Source: Deltaproteobacteria bacterium (GTDB taxonomy: Bacteria > Desulfobacterota > Syntrophia > Syntrophales > UBA6807). Taken from it: 37,439 nucleotides of DNA. Position 1 is the stretch's first letter; the number at the start of each line of letters is the position of its first letter. The position numbers and the translations under genes were made by a program. The stretch covers positions 1 through 37,439 of the forward strand of contig DSDU01000141.1 in assembly GCA_011056835.1 (NCBI GenBank), read 5' to 3'. Positions 1 through 6,635 of the stretch are shown here, piece by piece. The notes beneath the pieces are model-generated. The model saw nothing but the letters and a program-made list of their open reading frames with translations, was not told the origin of the DNA and did no database searches.

Positions 1-72
1 AAGTCGTTCCTGTTGTAAAAGAGCAGTTTTTCTACAAGAACCGGTCAGAAATGAACCTAATATTTTAAAAAA

Positions 73-216
73 TCACTGGCCGGAGACCAAAATCATCGGT
101 TTACAAATTATGCAAAGGTTTCCTAGGGTGTTGTTGAGGATGTGATACCCCCCTCTCATGGGATTGTCGGTGGCTCCGATGACGGCAATGCCGTCGGGAT
201 GAAAGAAAAAGTCCAT
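73..216 (-). pseudogene. 5' relic of an NDP-forming acyl-CoA synthetase
   Basis: A 47-codon minus-strand ORF, too short for the ORF track, starts MDFFFHPDGIAVIGATDNP and continues with RGGYHIL. This matches my memory of the N-terminal CoA-binding Rossmann segment of acetate-CoA ligase (ADP-forming)/acyl-CoA synthetase (NDP-forming), where FFxPxxIAVIGA is followed by a Pro, a Gly-rich turn and a Leu-rich helix. The resemblance covers about the first 31 codons (124-216). It then breaks where the family continues with a GFxGxIYPVNP-like stretch, and the frame ends at TGA. Intact members are several hundred residues long, so this is a remnant. An upstream in-frame ATG at 237 and a GGGAG about 13 nt before the ATG at 216 could be old initiation signals. 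The family call is from recall and was not searched. Confidence 0.55.
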
Positions 217-325
217 TTTGACGACTTGCTCCCTCATGTGATCATCTCTTTTATGTTTGAAACGTTAGTACAGCCGATGGGGGACATTGTCAAATGTTTT
301 TGTGACTCCTTGCCCCACTTGGTCC

Positions 326-354
326 TTGACACAAACAACGTGTTCCAATAGAAT
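326..354 (+). promoter_or_regulatory. sigma-70-like promoter
   Basis: TTGACA at 326-331 and TAGAAT at 349-354 are separated by 17 bp, close to the housekeeping consensus. Transcription would start near 361 and run into the unknown ORF at 408. The -10 box overlaps the first of three GAATTC palindromes. Confidence 0.55.
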
Positions 355-366
355 TCGTACCTTCAG

Positions 367-393
367 GAATTCAGGGTGTTTTCCCGTGAATTC
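367..393 (+). promoter_or_regulatory. leader hairpin with GAATTC arms
   Basis: GAATTCAGGG at 367-376 pairs with CCC(G)TGAATTC at 383-393. The result is a 10-bp stem with one bulged G and a 6-nt loop. It lies in the predicted 5' UTR, between the promoter at 326-354 and the ORF at 408. A third GAATTC at 351-356 overlaps the -10 box. It could be an operator or an mRNA structure; no T-tract follows, so it is not a terminator. Confidence 0.35.
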
Positions 394-407
394 ACAACAA
401 TAAAACC

Positions 408-1076
408 ATGCAAAGCCATGTCTTCAATTGTGTCATGCAGCGGATCGGACATGGCCGGAAACGAATTATGACAGAAGCAGCACACGGATCATTCCTCTAT
501 CTGAATGATGCCCCGTTCTGGTATTTGCTCGCGAGGCGAGTATCCAGGGGTGCCGAAGGGGAACTGCCGCCACTTTTCGATTTATTGAATCGGCGTTCAA
601 CCGAGCTCGGTTTGCCCATTGTATTTTCCGGCATTAAAGCACTTTCATGGGCGGCCATCTGCCGGCTGTTTGTACTGTATAATGTTCAGGCGCCGACCAT
701 GAAGCGACAAGGGTATTTGAGAATGGTCGGAGGGGCTAAACAGGCTTTTGAGCACCGGCGGTTCCCTCAGATTGCCCTCAAACGTCTCGTTGCCAACATT
801 GCCTATCCGTCTTCTTCGGATCGAAGCGTCAAAGAGTCCATTGCCGATACGTTTCTGGCGAATGGTCTAACCGTTACAGACGAATATACCGATTCATCGT
901 GGGATGATGTTATTCTGTCTCGATCGCTTGCCGATACGGGAATGATGTCACTCTGCGATCAGATCGTAACACCGCCGGACGGACTCTGGGAGGATGTTGT
1001 AAATTATTACAGAAATAATCGCCCGGGGTTCTTCTACCGGATCTCTTTTAATGTGAAAACCTGGATTATCACCTGA
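408..1076 (+). CDS. hypothetical protein
   Basis: I do not recognise this 222-residue ORF. It has no obvious signal peptide, transmembrane helix or known catalytic motif. The central part is mixed helical and moderately basic, with Trp and Tyr residues near the C-terminus. The start is uncertain: ATGs at 408, 438 and 468 are all in frame. The first 20 codons look unlike coding sequence, and a weak GGAAA lies about 10 nt before 468, so the protein may be 202 residues. A consensus-like promoter at 326-354 supports transcription. The Nudix gene follows 62 nt downstream on the same strand. Length and the upstream promoter suggest a real gene, but I give no function. Confidence 0.5.
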   Translation: MQSHVFNCVMQRIGHGRKRIMTEAAHGSFLYLNDAPFWYLLARRVSRGAEGELPPLFDLLNRRSTELGLPIVFSGIKALSWAAICRLFVLYNVQAPTMKRQGYLRMVGGAKQAFEHRRFPQIALKRLVANIAYPSSSDRSVKESIADTFLANGLTVTDEYTDSSWDDVILSRSLADTGMMSLCDQIVTPPDGLWEDVVNYYRNNRPGFFYRISFNVKTWIIT

Positions 1077-1138
1077 ACAGTGGATGAAATCGGCATCAGA
1101 CTTCAACGATCCATTTAGTGATTTCCAGCGGTCGGATT

Positions 1139-1528
1139 ATGCAAACGGTCATTGCAGCGGTTATGGAGAAGGACGGTAAGATCCTGATTGCCCGGAGGCG
1201 TCGGGGCGACGCTCTGGAGAACAAATGGGAATTGCCCGGGGGTAAAATGGAAGCGGGAGAGAGCCCGGCGGAGTGTCTCCGCCGTGAACTCCGTGAAGAA
1301 TTTGATATTGAGACCGAAATCGGCGAGTTCGTCGGTTCCAGCGAATATGACTACCGCCATTTGTCCATCAGGTTGATGGCGTATCGGGCTCGTCATATAT
1401 CGGGAGAGTTTACCATGCTTGATCATGAGGAAATACAATGGGTCCTGCCGTCGGACCTGAACAATTACGAATTTTCCGAAGCCGACAAACCGATCGTCAG
1501 GATGTTGGCGACGTCGCGGGATGAGTAA
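1139..1528 (+). CDS. Nudix hydrolase, MutT-like
   Basis: This small Nudix protein of about 129 residues should hydrolyse a nucleoside diphosphate linked to another moiety; MutT-type members clean 8-oxo-dGTP from the pool. The Nudix box is visible from Gly35 as GGKMEAGE, seven residues, then RELREEFDI at 49-57. It carries the metal-binding REUxEE glutamates, but Asp56 replaces the usual Gly of the terminal GU pair. The N-terminal strand VIAAV and ILIARR fit the MutT fold, and WELPGGK precedes the box as in MutT/NudG proteins. The ORF track starts at a GTG at 1118. I prefer the ATG at 1139, because it leaves the short N-terminus usual in MutT; neither start has a clear Shine-Dalgarno. Exact substrate is unknown. 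Confidence 0.9.
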   Translation: MQTVIAAVMEKDGKILIARRRRGDALENKWELPGGKMEAGESPAECLRRELREEFDIETEIGEFVGSSEYDYRHLSIRLMAYRARHISGEFTMLDHEEIQWVLPSDLNNYEFSEADKPIVRMLATSRDE

Positions 1529-1564
1529 GAAACGTCGGAGAGATTATTTTGCTGAGAAGGCTCA

Positions 1565-2026
1565 TCATCCTTTGTCAATGTAATAAAGAATATCGAAAAA
1601 GACCTTCTTTCTAATCGTTTTTATCCCATGGCGGAATTCCACCCGCAAGATTTCTTCCCGAATGATATTCCGCCGGGGAAAGGAATGAAGGGTGATGTAG
1701 TCTCCTTTAAAAAGAGGGAGTATGCCGAGTTCACGACACCGTGCTTCCACGTTTTGTATTTCCCGTGACATTATTTTACCGGTATTGATGCTGTCGTGGA
1801 CCGCTTTGTAACCGGTGATTCTCCTTATGGTGAAAATCCTTTCATATGAATGATCACCGGAAGGAAGTTCATCGACGGGTCTCGGAAGACCGAAGTTTGA
1901 CGCAATATCCCGCCCCCTTTTTTTCTGTTCGTCCGTTGCTGTTAGGTGTCGATCGAAGAGTTTTATCATTTTACCGCTTTCTGTGAATGCTCCGTAGTAC
2001 GGTAACGGCTCTTTCAACGTCGGCAT
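1565..2026 (-). CDS. hypothetical protein
   Basis: This is an unrecognised 153-residue ORF, soluble by appearance, charged and rich in Arg and Ile. I see no metal, nucleotide or membrane motif. An internal ATG at 1969 would give a shorter 134-residue protein. The 2026 start is favoured by a candidate promoter immediately upstream (TTGCAA, 17 bp, TACACT, at 2053-2081), which puts the transcript start about 20 nt before it. It converges with the Nudix gene, with 36 nt between them, and diverges from the candidate selenoprotein gene. Coding status is likely from length and promoter, but the function is open. Confidence 0.5.
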   Translation of the reverse strand: MPTLKEPLPYYGAFTESGKMIKLFDRHLTATDEQKKRGRDIASNFGLPRPVDELPSGDHSYERIFTIRRITGYKAVHDSINTGKIMSREIQNVEARCRELGILPLFKGDYITLHSFPRRNIIREEILRVEFRHGIKTIRKKVFFDILYYIDKG

Positions 2027-2052
2027 GCGATGTCGGACGGAGCTTCCAATAT

Positions 2053-2081
2053 AGTGTAAAGCGCCGCAAACAAAGTTGCAA
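2053..2081 (-). promoter_or_regulatory. promoter for the 1565-2026 ORF
   Basis: On the minus strand, TTGCAA (2081-2076), a 17-bp spacer and TACACT (2058-2053) resemble a sigma-70 promoter. The -35 hexamer is its own reverse complement and is shared with the plus-strand promoter at 2076-2104. Confidence 0.4.
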
Positions 2082-2104
2082 AATCAAAACGGAGTGCATA
2101 TTAT
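2076..2104 (+). promoter_or_regulatory. promoter for the candidate selenoprotein gene
   Basis: TTGCAA at 2076-2081 and TATTAT at 2099-2104 are separated by 17 bp. Transcription from about 2111 would give a leader of roughly 140 nt before the ATG at 2251 and would end at the terminator at 2458-2491. Confidence 0.4.
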
Positions 2105-2250
2105 ACTACAAAGATGATTACGGGCTGATCGAAAGTTTTCGTGCGGACCGGCTCCGTGCTCAAAGGCCAATGCGGCCGTTTAACGAAAAATCAGTCCATA
2201 TGCACATAACATTGACGCAGCGAAGCAAGGGAAATGCAGAGGTAACGCAG

Positions 2251-2436
2251 ATGATGGAAAGTATATTAATCGGCCTTGCCATCTTGGCGGGATGGTTCTT
2301 TCTCCAGTGGTATGTTCTACCGAAGATGGGGATAGACACATGACTCAGAGGTGCCTGTCAGGTGACAGGAAAGAAAAAAAACGTCAATGATGATGACTCA
2401 GAAAAAGCCGACGATGAATCCGATTACGTTCGGTGA
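2251..2436 (+). CDS. candidate small membrane selenoprotein (UGA = Sec31)
   Basis: The track lists an ORF at 1987-2343 ending at TGA. I read a shorter gene that continues through that TGA. ATGs at 2251 and 2254 follow an AGAGGT Shine-Dalgarno at 2238-2243. The first 30 residues form one hydrophobic helix (about residues 4-24), then LPKMGIDT. Codon 31 is UGA (2341-2343). The frame then reads LRGACQVTGKKK, an acidic Asp/Glu-rich tail, and a TGA stop at 2434-2436, 61 residues in all. A hairpin fitting a bacterial SECIS lies just after the UGA, and an intrinsic terminator follows the second stop by 21 nt. Sec31 with Cys36 could form a redox pair on a single-pass membrane anchor. selA at 15294 supports Sec use. 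I recall short membrane-anchored proteins with a Cys after PKxGVxT in related bacteria, but could not check. The alternative is a 30-residue peptide ending at UGA. Confidence 0.7.
2354..2369 (+). promoter_or_regulatory. candidate bacterial SECIS hairpin
   Basis: CCTGTC-AGGT-GACAGG forms a perfect 6-bp stem with a 4-nt loop. The apical loop begins 16 nt after the UGA at 2341-2343, within the spacing expected of SelB-read bacterial SECIS elements. The loop contains GGU, like the apical loop of Escherichia coli fdhF (AGGUCU). No T-tract follows it, so a terminator is unlikely. Confidence 0.7.
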
Positions 2437-2457
2437 CGGTTTTATCGTTTATGAGGA

Positions 2458-2491
2458 CGTGTGCCGTCCATACTGACGGCGCACGTTTTTT
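2458..2491 (+). terminator. intrinsic terminator after the candidate selenoprotein gene
   Basis: CGTGTGCCGTC pairs with GACGGCGCACG across a 6-nt loop, giving 11 bp with one G-T pair, followed at once by six T residues. It starts 21 nt after the second stop codon of the candidate selenoprotein, the position expected if that stop is the real gene end. Confidence 0.85.
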
Positions 2492-2664
2492 ACTTCCTTC
2501 CCATGAGCTGTATGCGTTTTTTTATCATTGTAAAAGCATCGTCGCTATTTCTCGTCATGCAGAGCAGAGCAACGTCCCCGGGATCGATAAGCCGGGATTC
2601 CGCCTGACGGTCGGTAACATATCGACATGAAACCGAGACTGCGGGGGCAATTGATTCAATATAC

Positions 2665-3432
2665 TCAGATATGGTCTGTGCTTACGAGGTAGGGAAAATG
2701 ATCCGATGGAAATCGGCCTCCCCAGTGGTCACGTATAATGAATGCATCGTTCACGCGGATGTGGGAGCTGATGAGAATCCAGTCCAGCCGTCCTTTTCCG
2801 GGAATACCGGTGAAACCGTGATGAGTGAAACTATCGCAATTATCTTTCCGTCCGAGCGTATGCCAGGTGTCTCGGAGTCCGGTCCCATGCTCCACTAAAA
2901 GATTGTGTACAGGTGATGCCGGACTGTCGTTGAAATCTCCCATGAGGATGACGGCGCCGGTCTGCCCATGTATCCAGTCGATAATGATTTTTGCCTGTTC
3001 ATACCGGGCGTTACTGCTCATATGATCGAGATGGGTGACGGCGACGGAAAAAACACGCCCCGATCCGATCGATTTCAGTCTTCCATAGCTTAACATTCTC
3101 GGAAAAGCGCTGTCCCAGTCTTTGCTTCTGTGAATGTGAGGGGTTCTGGAAAGCCAGAACTCGCTGCCTTCGAGGACGACAAAGTCATTCCTCTTCACAA
3201 AGAGTGTCGGGTACTGGCAGGTGTCGTCGTAGATTCTGTTCGGGGTGTGGAGATGATATTCGGGCAGGTTGTCCCGGAGATAAGATATCTGCGAACATGT
3301 TCCTTCCTGTGTGCCTAAAATGGACGGCGCATGTCGATCGATCAATTGAACCACAAGATCTTTGCGAAATTCCCAGCCATTGGAACCATCCCGATCATTT
3401 TCGAAACGTAGGTTGAATGTCATGATTTTCAT
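2665..3432 (-). CDS. endonuclease/exonuclease/phosphatase family protein
   Basis: This 255-residue protein has the exonuclease III/DNase I/inositol-phosphatase fold. Motifs appear in order: KIMTFNLRF at the N-terminus with the first metal-site Asn, LGTQEG with the metal-binding Glu, THLDH, GDFNDSP, and the C-terminal SDHFP with the catalytic His. Family members hydrolyse phosphodiester or phosphomonoester bonds in nucleic acids, lipids or inositol phosphates. The short, single-domain form without DNA-binding insertions resembles the broad metal-dependent hydrolase group more than ExoIII itself. There is no signal peptide, so a cytosolic role is likely. GGA lies 9 nt before the ATG. It follows the small Cys-rich gene by 67 nt on the same strand and may be co-transcribed with it. 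The substrate cannot be inferred. Confidence 0.9.
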   Translation of the reverse strand: MKIMTFNLRFENDRDGSNGWEFRKDLVVQLIDRHAPSILGTQEGTCSQISYLRDNLPEYHLHTPNRIYDDTCQYPTLFVKRNDFVVLEGSEFWLSRTPHIHRSKDWDSAFPRMLSYGRLKSIGSGRVFSVAVTHLDHMSSNARYEQAKIIIDWIHGQTGAVILMGDFNDSPASPVHNLLVEHGTGLRDTWHTLGRKDNCDSFTHHGFTGIPGKGRLDWILISSHIRVNDAFIIRDHWGGRFPSDHFPYLVSTDHI

Positions 3433-3499
3433 GATGAATATCCATTAGCAACGCGAAGGGTGAACAGGGGACCTCGTTGCTGTAATCAACAACGGGACT

Positions 3500-3739
3500 T
3501 TATTCATGCCCATGTTGCCGTTTTATCTTTGGTGCATACATCTGACATTGCATGCCGGAACAGGATTCGGCGACATCGGATGGAAACTGTCGTGACTTGA
3601 ATCCCATGGCCCGGCACCCGTAGGGTTCATGCGGATCGTGCGTTATGAAGAAGTGAGAGCAAGTAAAACAATTGATTTTTCCGTTCTCTTTTCTGCCACC
3701 ACCGTCGGCATGACGTGACTGTCGGTCCGTGCCGCCCAT
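3500..3739 (-). CDS. small Cys-rich conserved-type protein
   Basis: This is a 79-residue protein. After a poorly conserved N-terminus of about 22 residues comes a compact domain: CFTCSHFFITHDPHEPYGC, RAMGFKSRQFP, and a late C-x5-C pair (CSGMQC). The pattern C-x2-C-x(3)-Y/F, P-x-GC, GFKxRxxP and final Cys matches a short family I remember from many Proteobacteria, without known function. Five or six Cys suggest a zinc or iron-sulfur site. AGAGG precedes the ATG by 10 nt. It sits upstream of the EEP-family gene on the same strand. It may start later, since the conserved part begins near residue 23. No enzymatic role can be read from it. Confidence 0.75.
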   Translation of the reverse strand: MGGTDRQSRHADGGGRKENGKINCFTCSHFFITHDPHEPYGCRAMGFKSRQFPSDVAESCSGMQCQMYAPKIKRQHGHE

Positions 3740-3754
3740 AACTTCAACCTCTAA

Positions 3755-3940
3755 TTAAAAATTTGTTCTGTCCGGGTTATCCCCACCGGGTTCCATGATG
3801 CCATTCCTGCCGATGCATTCTTCCTATTCCATGGCCTGAAGGGTATCCCGGTCATTATTGATGAATGTCCAGCATCGGGCGTTGTTGTTCAGGTGATCGA
3901 TAACGATTGCATAACCAGGGTTTCCCTGTATGTTAAAATC
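3755..3940 (-). pseudogene. possible thiolase C-terminal-domain relic
   Basis: On the minus strand a 62-codon reading frame contains GYAIVIDHLNNNARCWTF, DRDTLQAME, an in-frame TAG at 3824-3826, then EECIGRNGIM and a TAA. The order (Gly-x-Ile-Val-Ile, basic/aromatic strand, D-x-x-T-L-x-A-M-E, IGRxG) resembles the small C-terminal domain attached to some acetyl-CoA acetyltransferase-like thiolases. There is no start codon, and the frame is closed by TGA upstream and by the internal TAG. If the resemblance is real, this is the broken 3' end of such a gene. It lies between the MFS gene and the Cys-rich gene. The match is from memory and moderate at best. Confidence 0.35.
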
Positions 3941-3980
3941 TCACACCGTGCCCTGTTTTTGCGGCTTTGCAGCCGAATCG

Positions 3981-5525
3981 TCATCTGCTTTCCGGTGCCC
4001 TGTGTCGTATATATTTCATGGACACCACAAGTGGCAGCATGAGAATCGTCAAGGCGGCAAGAAAGTAGAAAACATCATTGAATGACATCATCGACGCTTC
4101 TTTCAGTAATTTCTGATACATAACCGCAAGCCCTCCCTGAGACGTCAATGTTTCCTCGAATCCTCTGAGCTGGAGGGCGTCCGCTGCCCGGTGTGATCCC
4201 CACAGGTAGTTCATATCAAAGGGTGTGAGGTGATCCACGAGGCGAGCCTGGTGGAATTGTGCCCGCCGTGTCAGTAATGTTGCCGAGAATGCAACGCCGA
4301 AACTCCCGCCGAGATTTCTCAGAAGATTGAAAATCGAGGTGGCATTTCCCATTTCTTCCTTTCGTATATGAGAGAGCGTGAGGGTGAAAAGCGGAACCAT
4401 GATGAATCCCATACCGAATCCCATGTAAAACCGGGGCCAGAGAATCGTGACGAAGTCTGCATGCTGATTAAACTGCGACATGAGGTAGGTGGAATATGCA
4501 GTGAGGGCAATACCGATGGCGATGATAAGTTTTGGATTGATCCTTGAAATAAGGATGCCCGCAATGGGCATTGCGACGAGAGCGGCAAGACCGCCGGGCA
4601 TGAGGACGAGGCCCGACAACATGGCGGTGTAACCCATAAGGTTCTGCAGATAGACCGGCAACAGAACGATACTGCCGAACAGATTGAAGACGACAAAGAA
4701 GACCACGATATTTCCCAGGCTGAATGAATAGTTCTTCAATATGCCGAGATTGACGATGGGATGCTCCGTAACCGACTCGTTTATTATAAAAAGAACGATG
4801 GCGACCAGTGAAAGGGCACCCAGTGACAGGATAAACTGGGATGAAAACCAGTCGAGGCGCTGTCCCCGATCCAGAATCATTTGAAGACACCCCACTCCGA
4901 TGGCGAGGAGTGCGAGACCCCGGTAATCAATCTTCATCGCTGTATTCCGTATGTAGTGAGGATCTTCTATAAAAACATGGGAAAGCATTACCGAAACGAT
5001 GCCGACGGGTATATTGATATAGAAAATCCAATGCCAGGTCCAGTTGTCGGTGATCCATCCTCCCAGGACGGGACCGATGATAGGACCGAACATGATGCCG
5101 ATGCCGAATACGGCCATTGCAGTCCCATGCTGATGAGGGGGAAAGGTTTCGAGTAGAATCGATTGTGAGATCGGCTGCAGGGACCCCCCGGCCAGTCCCT
5201 GGAGGATTCGAAATACCACAAGGCTTTCGATGTTCCAGGCAAGACCGCAGAAAAGTGAACTCAGGGTAAACATGATGATTGAAACATTAAGAACCCTTTT
5301 TCTACCGAATACTCTCCCGAGCCACCCCGTCATGGGAATAATGATTGCGTTCGCAGCAAGATACGATGTTATTGACCAGGTCGCCTCATCAATTCCCGCC
5401 GACAGACTTCCCCGTATGTGGTCGAGTGACACGTTGACGATGGATGTATCAACAATCACCATCAGTGTGGGAAACATAACGGTAAAGGCGATGATCCACT
5501 TGTTAGCGGGAGGTGTCATAGTCAT
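3981..5525 (-). CDS. DHA2-family MFS multidrug efflux permease (EmrB type)
   Basis: This 514-residue polytopic membrane protein should export toxic compounds using the proton gradient. It has the 14-helix DHA2 length and features. These include an N-terminal helix with MVIVDTSIVNVSL, motif A-like GWLGRVFGRKRVL after helix 2, RILQGLAGG, and antiporter motif C-like GIGIMFGPIIGPVLGGW in helix 5, followed by NWTWHWIFYINIPVG, typical of EmrB/QacA proteins. The HlyD-family adaptor gene lies 12 nt upstream, so the two form an operon and probably a periplasm-spanning complex. An outer-membrane TolC-like partner is not in the window, and no regulator gene is adjacent. The drug range cannot be inferred. 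A second ATG two codons in (5519) is also possible. Confidence 0.93.
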   Translation of the reverse strand: MTMTPPANKWIIAFTVMFPTLMVIVDTSIVNVSLDHIRGSLSAGIDEATWSITSYLAANAIIIPMTGWLGRVFGRKRVLNVSIIMFTLSSLFCGLAWNIESLVVFRILQGLAGGSLQPISQSILLETFPPHQHGTAMAVFGIGIMFGPIIGPVLGGWITDNWTWHWIFYINIPVGIVSVMLSHVFIEDPHYIRNTAMKIDYRGLALLAIGVGCLQMILDRGQRLDWFSSQFILSLGALSLVAIVLFIINESVTEHPIVNLGILKNYSFSLGNIVVFFVVFNLFGSIVLLPVYLQNLMGYTAMLSGLVLMPGGLAALVAMPIAGILISRINPKLIIAIGIALTAYSTYLMSQFNQHADFVTILWPRFYMGFGMGFIMVPLFTLTLSHIRKEEMGNATSIFNLLRNLGGSFGVAFSATLLTRRAQFHQARLVDHLTPFDMNYLWGSHRAADALQLRGFEETLTSQGGLAVMYQKLLKEASMMSFNDVFYFLAALTILMLPLVVSMKYIRHRAPESR

Positions 5526-5537
5526 GAACCGGGATGG

Positions 5538-6635
5538 CTACTGTTCGACAACAATGGTCGGGACAACCGACATGCCGATCCTTAATGCGTGATCGGTGAC
5601 CGGGGTGTTATCCATAATAATTTTGACCGGTATTCTCTGTACGACCTTGACATAATTGCCGGTTGCATTTTCCGGTGGGAAGAGGGAAAAGACCGAACCG
5701 GTACCGGCCATAATGCTGTGGACGGTACCATGGAATACTTTGCCTGGATACGTATCAATGCGAATATCGACTTTTTGTCCCGGTTTGACTCTTTCGATCT
5801 GTGTTTCCTTGTAATTAGCGGTTATCCATATGTCGTCAAGTGGTACCACCGCCATCAGAGGCTGCCCCGCCTGGATCTGGTTGCCTGTTTCGACGTTCTT
5901 TTTTGTAATATAACCGTCGATGGGTGCATAAATCTTTGTGTAGCTTTTCTGCAGTTCTTCTGCGGCGAGCAGCTCTTCTTTCTGTTTCACTTTTGATTTC
6001 TGTGCGTTATATGCGGATTCGGTCTGTTTGATAACGGCGTGTTGTGTTTCCAGGGATGCTTTTGACTGCTTAACCTGCGCTTCCGCAGCTTCACGGCGCA
6101 CCGATGCGACGGCATGCAACGTTTTCGTCTTTTCGAATTGCTCTTCCGTTGCAATCTTCTTGGTGTACAGAGTGGCTATCCGTTTGAAATCAAGGTCGGA
6201 CTGCCTCAATTCAGCTTCCCGGAGTTTGAGATTTGCATGGGCGGATGTTACCAGAAAAATGAGTTCAGACAGTTTTTTCCTCGTTACTTCGATATTGGTT
6301 TCGAATTCCGACAATTTCGATTTTTCGGCATCGAGAGCCGACATGGCCTGGTTCACCCTGACGGTATAGTCCTTTTCGTCGAGATCAACGAGAATCGCTC
6401 CCTTGTTGATGAATTCATTGTCATGGACGTGAACATTTTGAATAGTTCCCGGAATCTTCGAGGAAATAGTGTGTATTCTCCCGTCAACGAAGGCGTCATC
6501 TGTTGAAATGTGTGTTTTTTTATAGGTGACATATGCGTATAAACCGACAACAGCACTAATGACAATAATAATGAGCAGTAGAATCGCGATTTTTCTTCTT
6601 CCGTGATTACCCGTTTCCTTCCCTTCCTTCGTCAT
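5538..6635 (-). CDS. HlyD-family membrane fusion protein (EmrA type)
   Basis: This 365-residue periplasmic adaptor works with the MFS permease encoded immediately downstream. A short basic N-terminus is followed by one transmembrane helix (about residues 15-33). Next come HISTDDAFVDGRIHTISSK and PGTIQNVHVHDNEFINKG, the biotinyl-lipoyl half typical of EmrA. Long coiled-coil helices rich in Ala, Glu, Lys and Gln follow (about 85-220), then the second lipoyl half with YAPIDGYITKKNVETG, and a beta-barrel with DIWITANYKETQIERVKPGQ. A Shine-Dalgarno-like AAAGGA touches the ATG directly, which is unusually close. The true start may be a few codons later or use the upstream G-rich stretch. The order adaptor then permease is the usual emrAB arrangement. 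Confidence 0.93.
   Translation of the reverse strand: MTKEGKETGNHGRRKIAILLLIIIVISAVVGLYAYVTYKKTHISTDDAFVDGRIHTISSKIPGTIQNVHVHDNEFINKGAILVDLDEKDYTVRVNQAMSALDAEKSKLSEFETNIEVTRKKLSELIFLVTSAHANLKLREAELRQSDLDFKRIATLYTKKIATEEQFEKTKTLHAVASVRREAAEAQVKQSKASLETQHAVIKQTESAYNAQKSKVKQKEELLAAEELQKSYTKIYAPIDGYITKKNVETGNQIQAGQPLMAVVPLDDIWITANYKETQIERVKPGQKVDIRIDTYPGKVFHGTVHSIMAGTGSVFSLFPPENATGNYVKVVQRIPVKIIMDNTPVTDHALRIGMSVVPTIVVEQ

Noticed and set aside
142-351. 69-residue plus-strand ORF
   Set aside because: It lies opposite the acyl-CoA synthetase relic and has no recognisable motif, so it is probably a shadow frame.
1987-2250. N-terminal 88 codons of the track ORF 1987-2343
   Set aside because: They overlap the start of the minus-strand gene and both promoters. 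The ATG with a Shine-Dalgarno is at 2251.
2490-2690. Open minus-strand frame of about 65 codons after the EEP gene
   Set aside because: It has only a late ATG, overlaps the EEP gene end and shows no recognisable family.
3916-3928. CAGGG-TTT-CCCTG inverted repeat downstream of the MFS gene
   Set aside because: It is only a 5-bp stem without a T-tract, and may be chance within the suspected relic.
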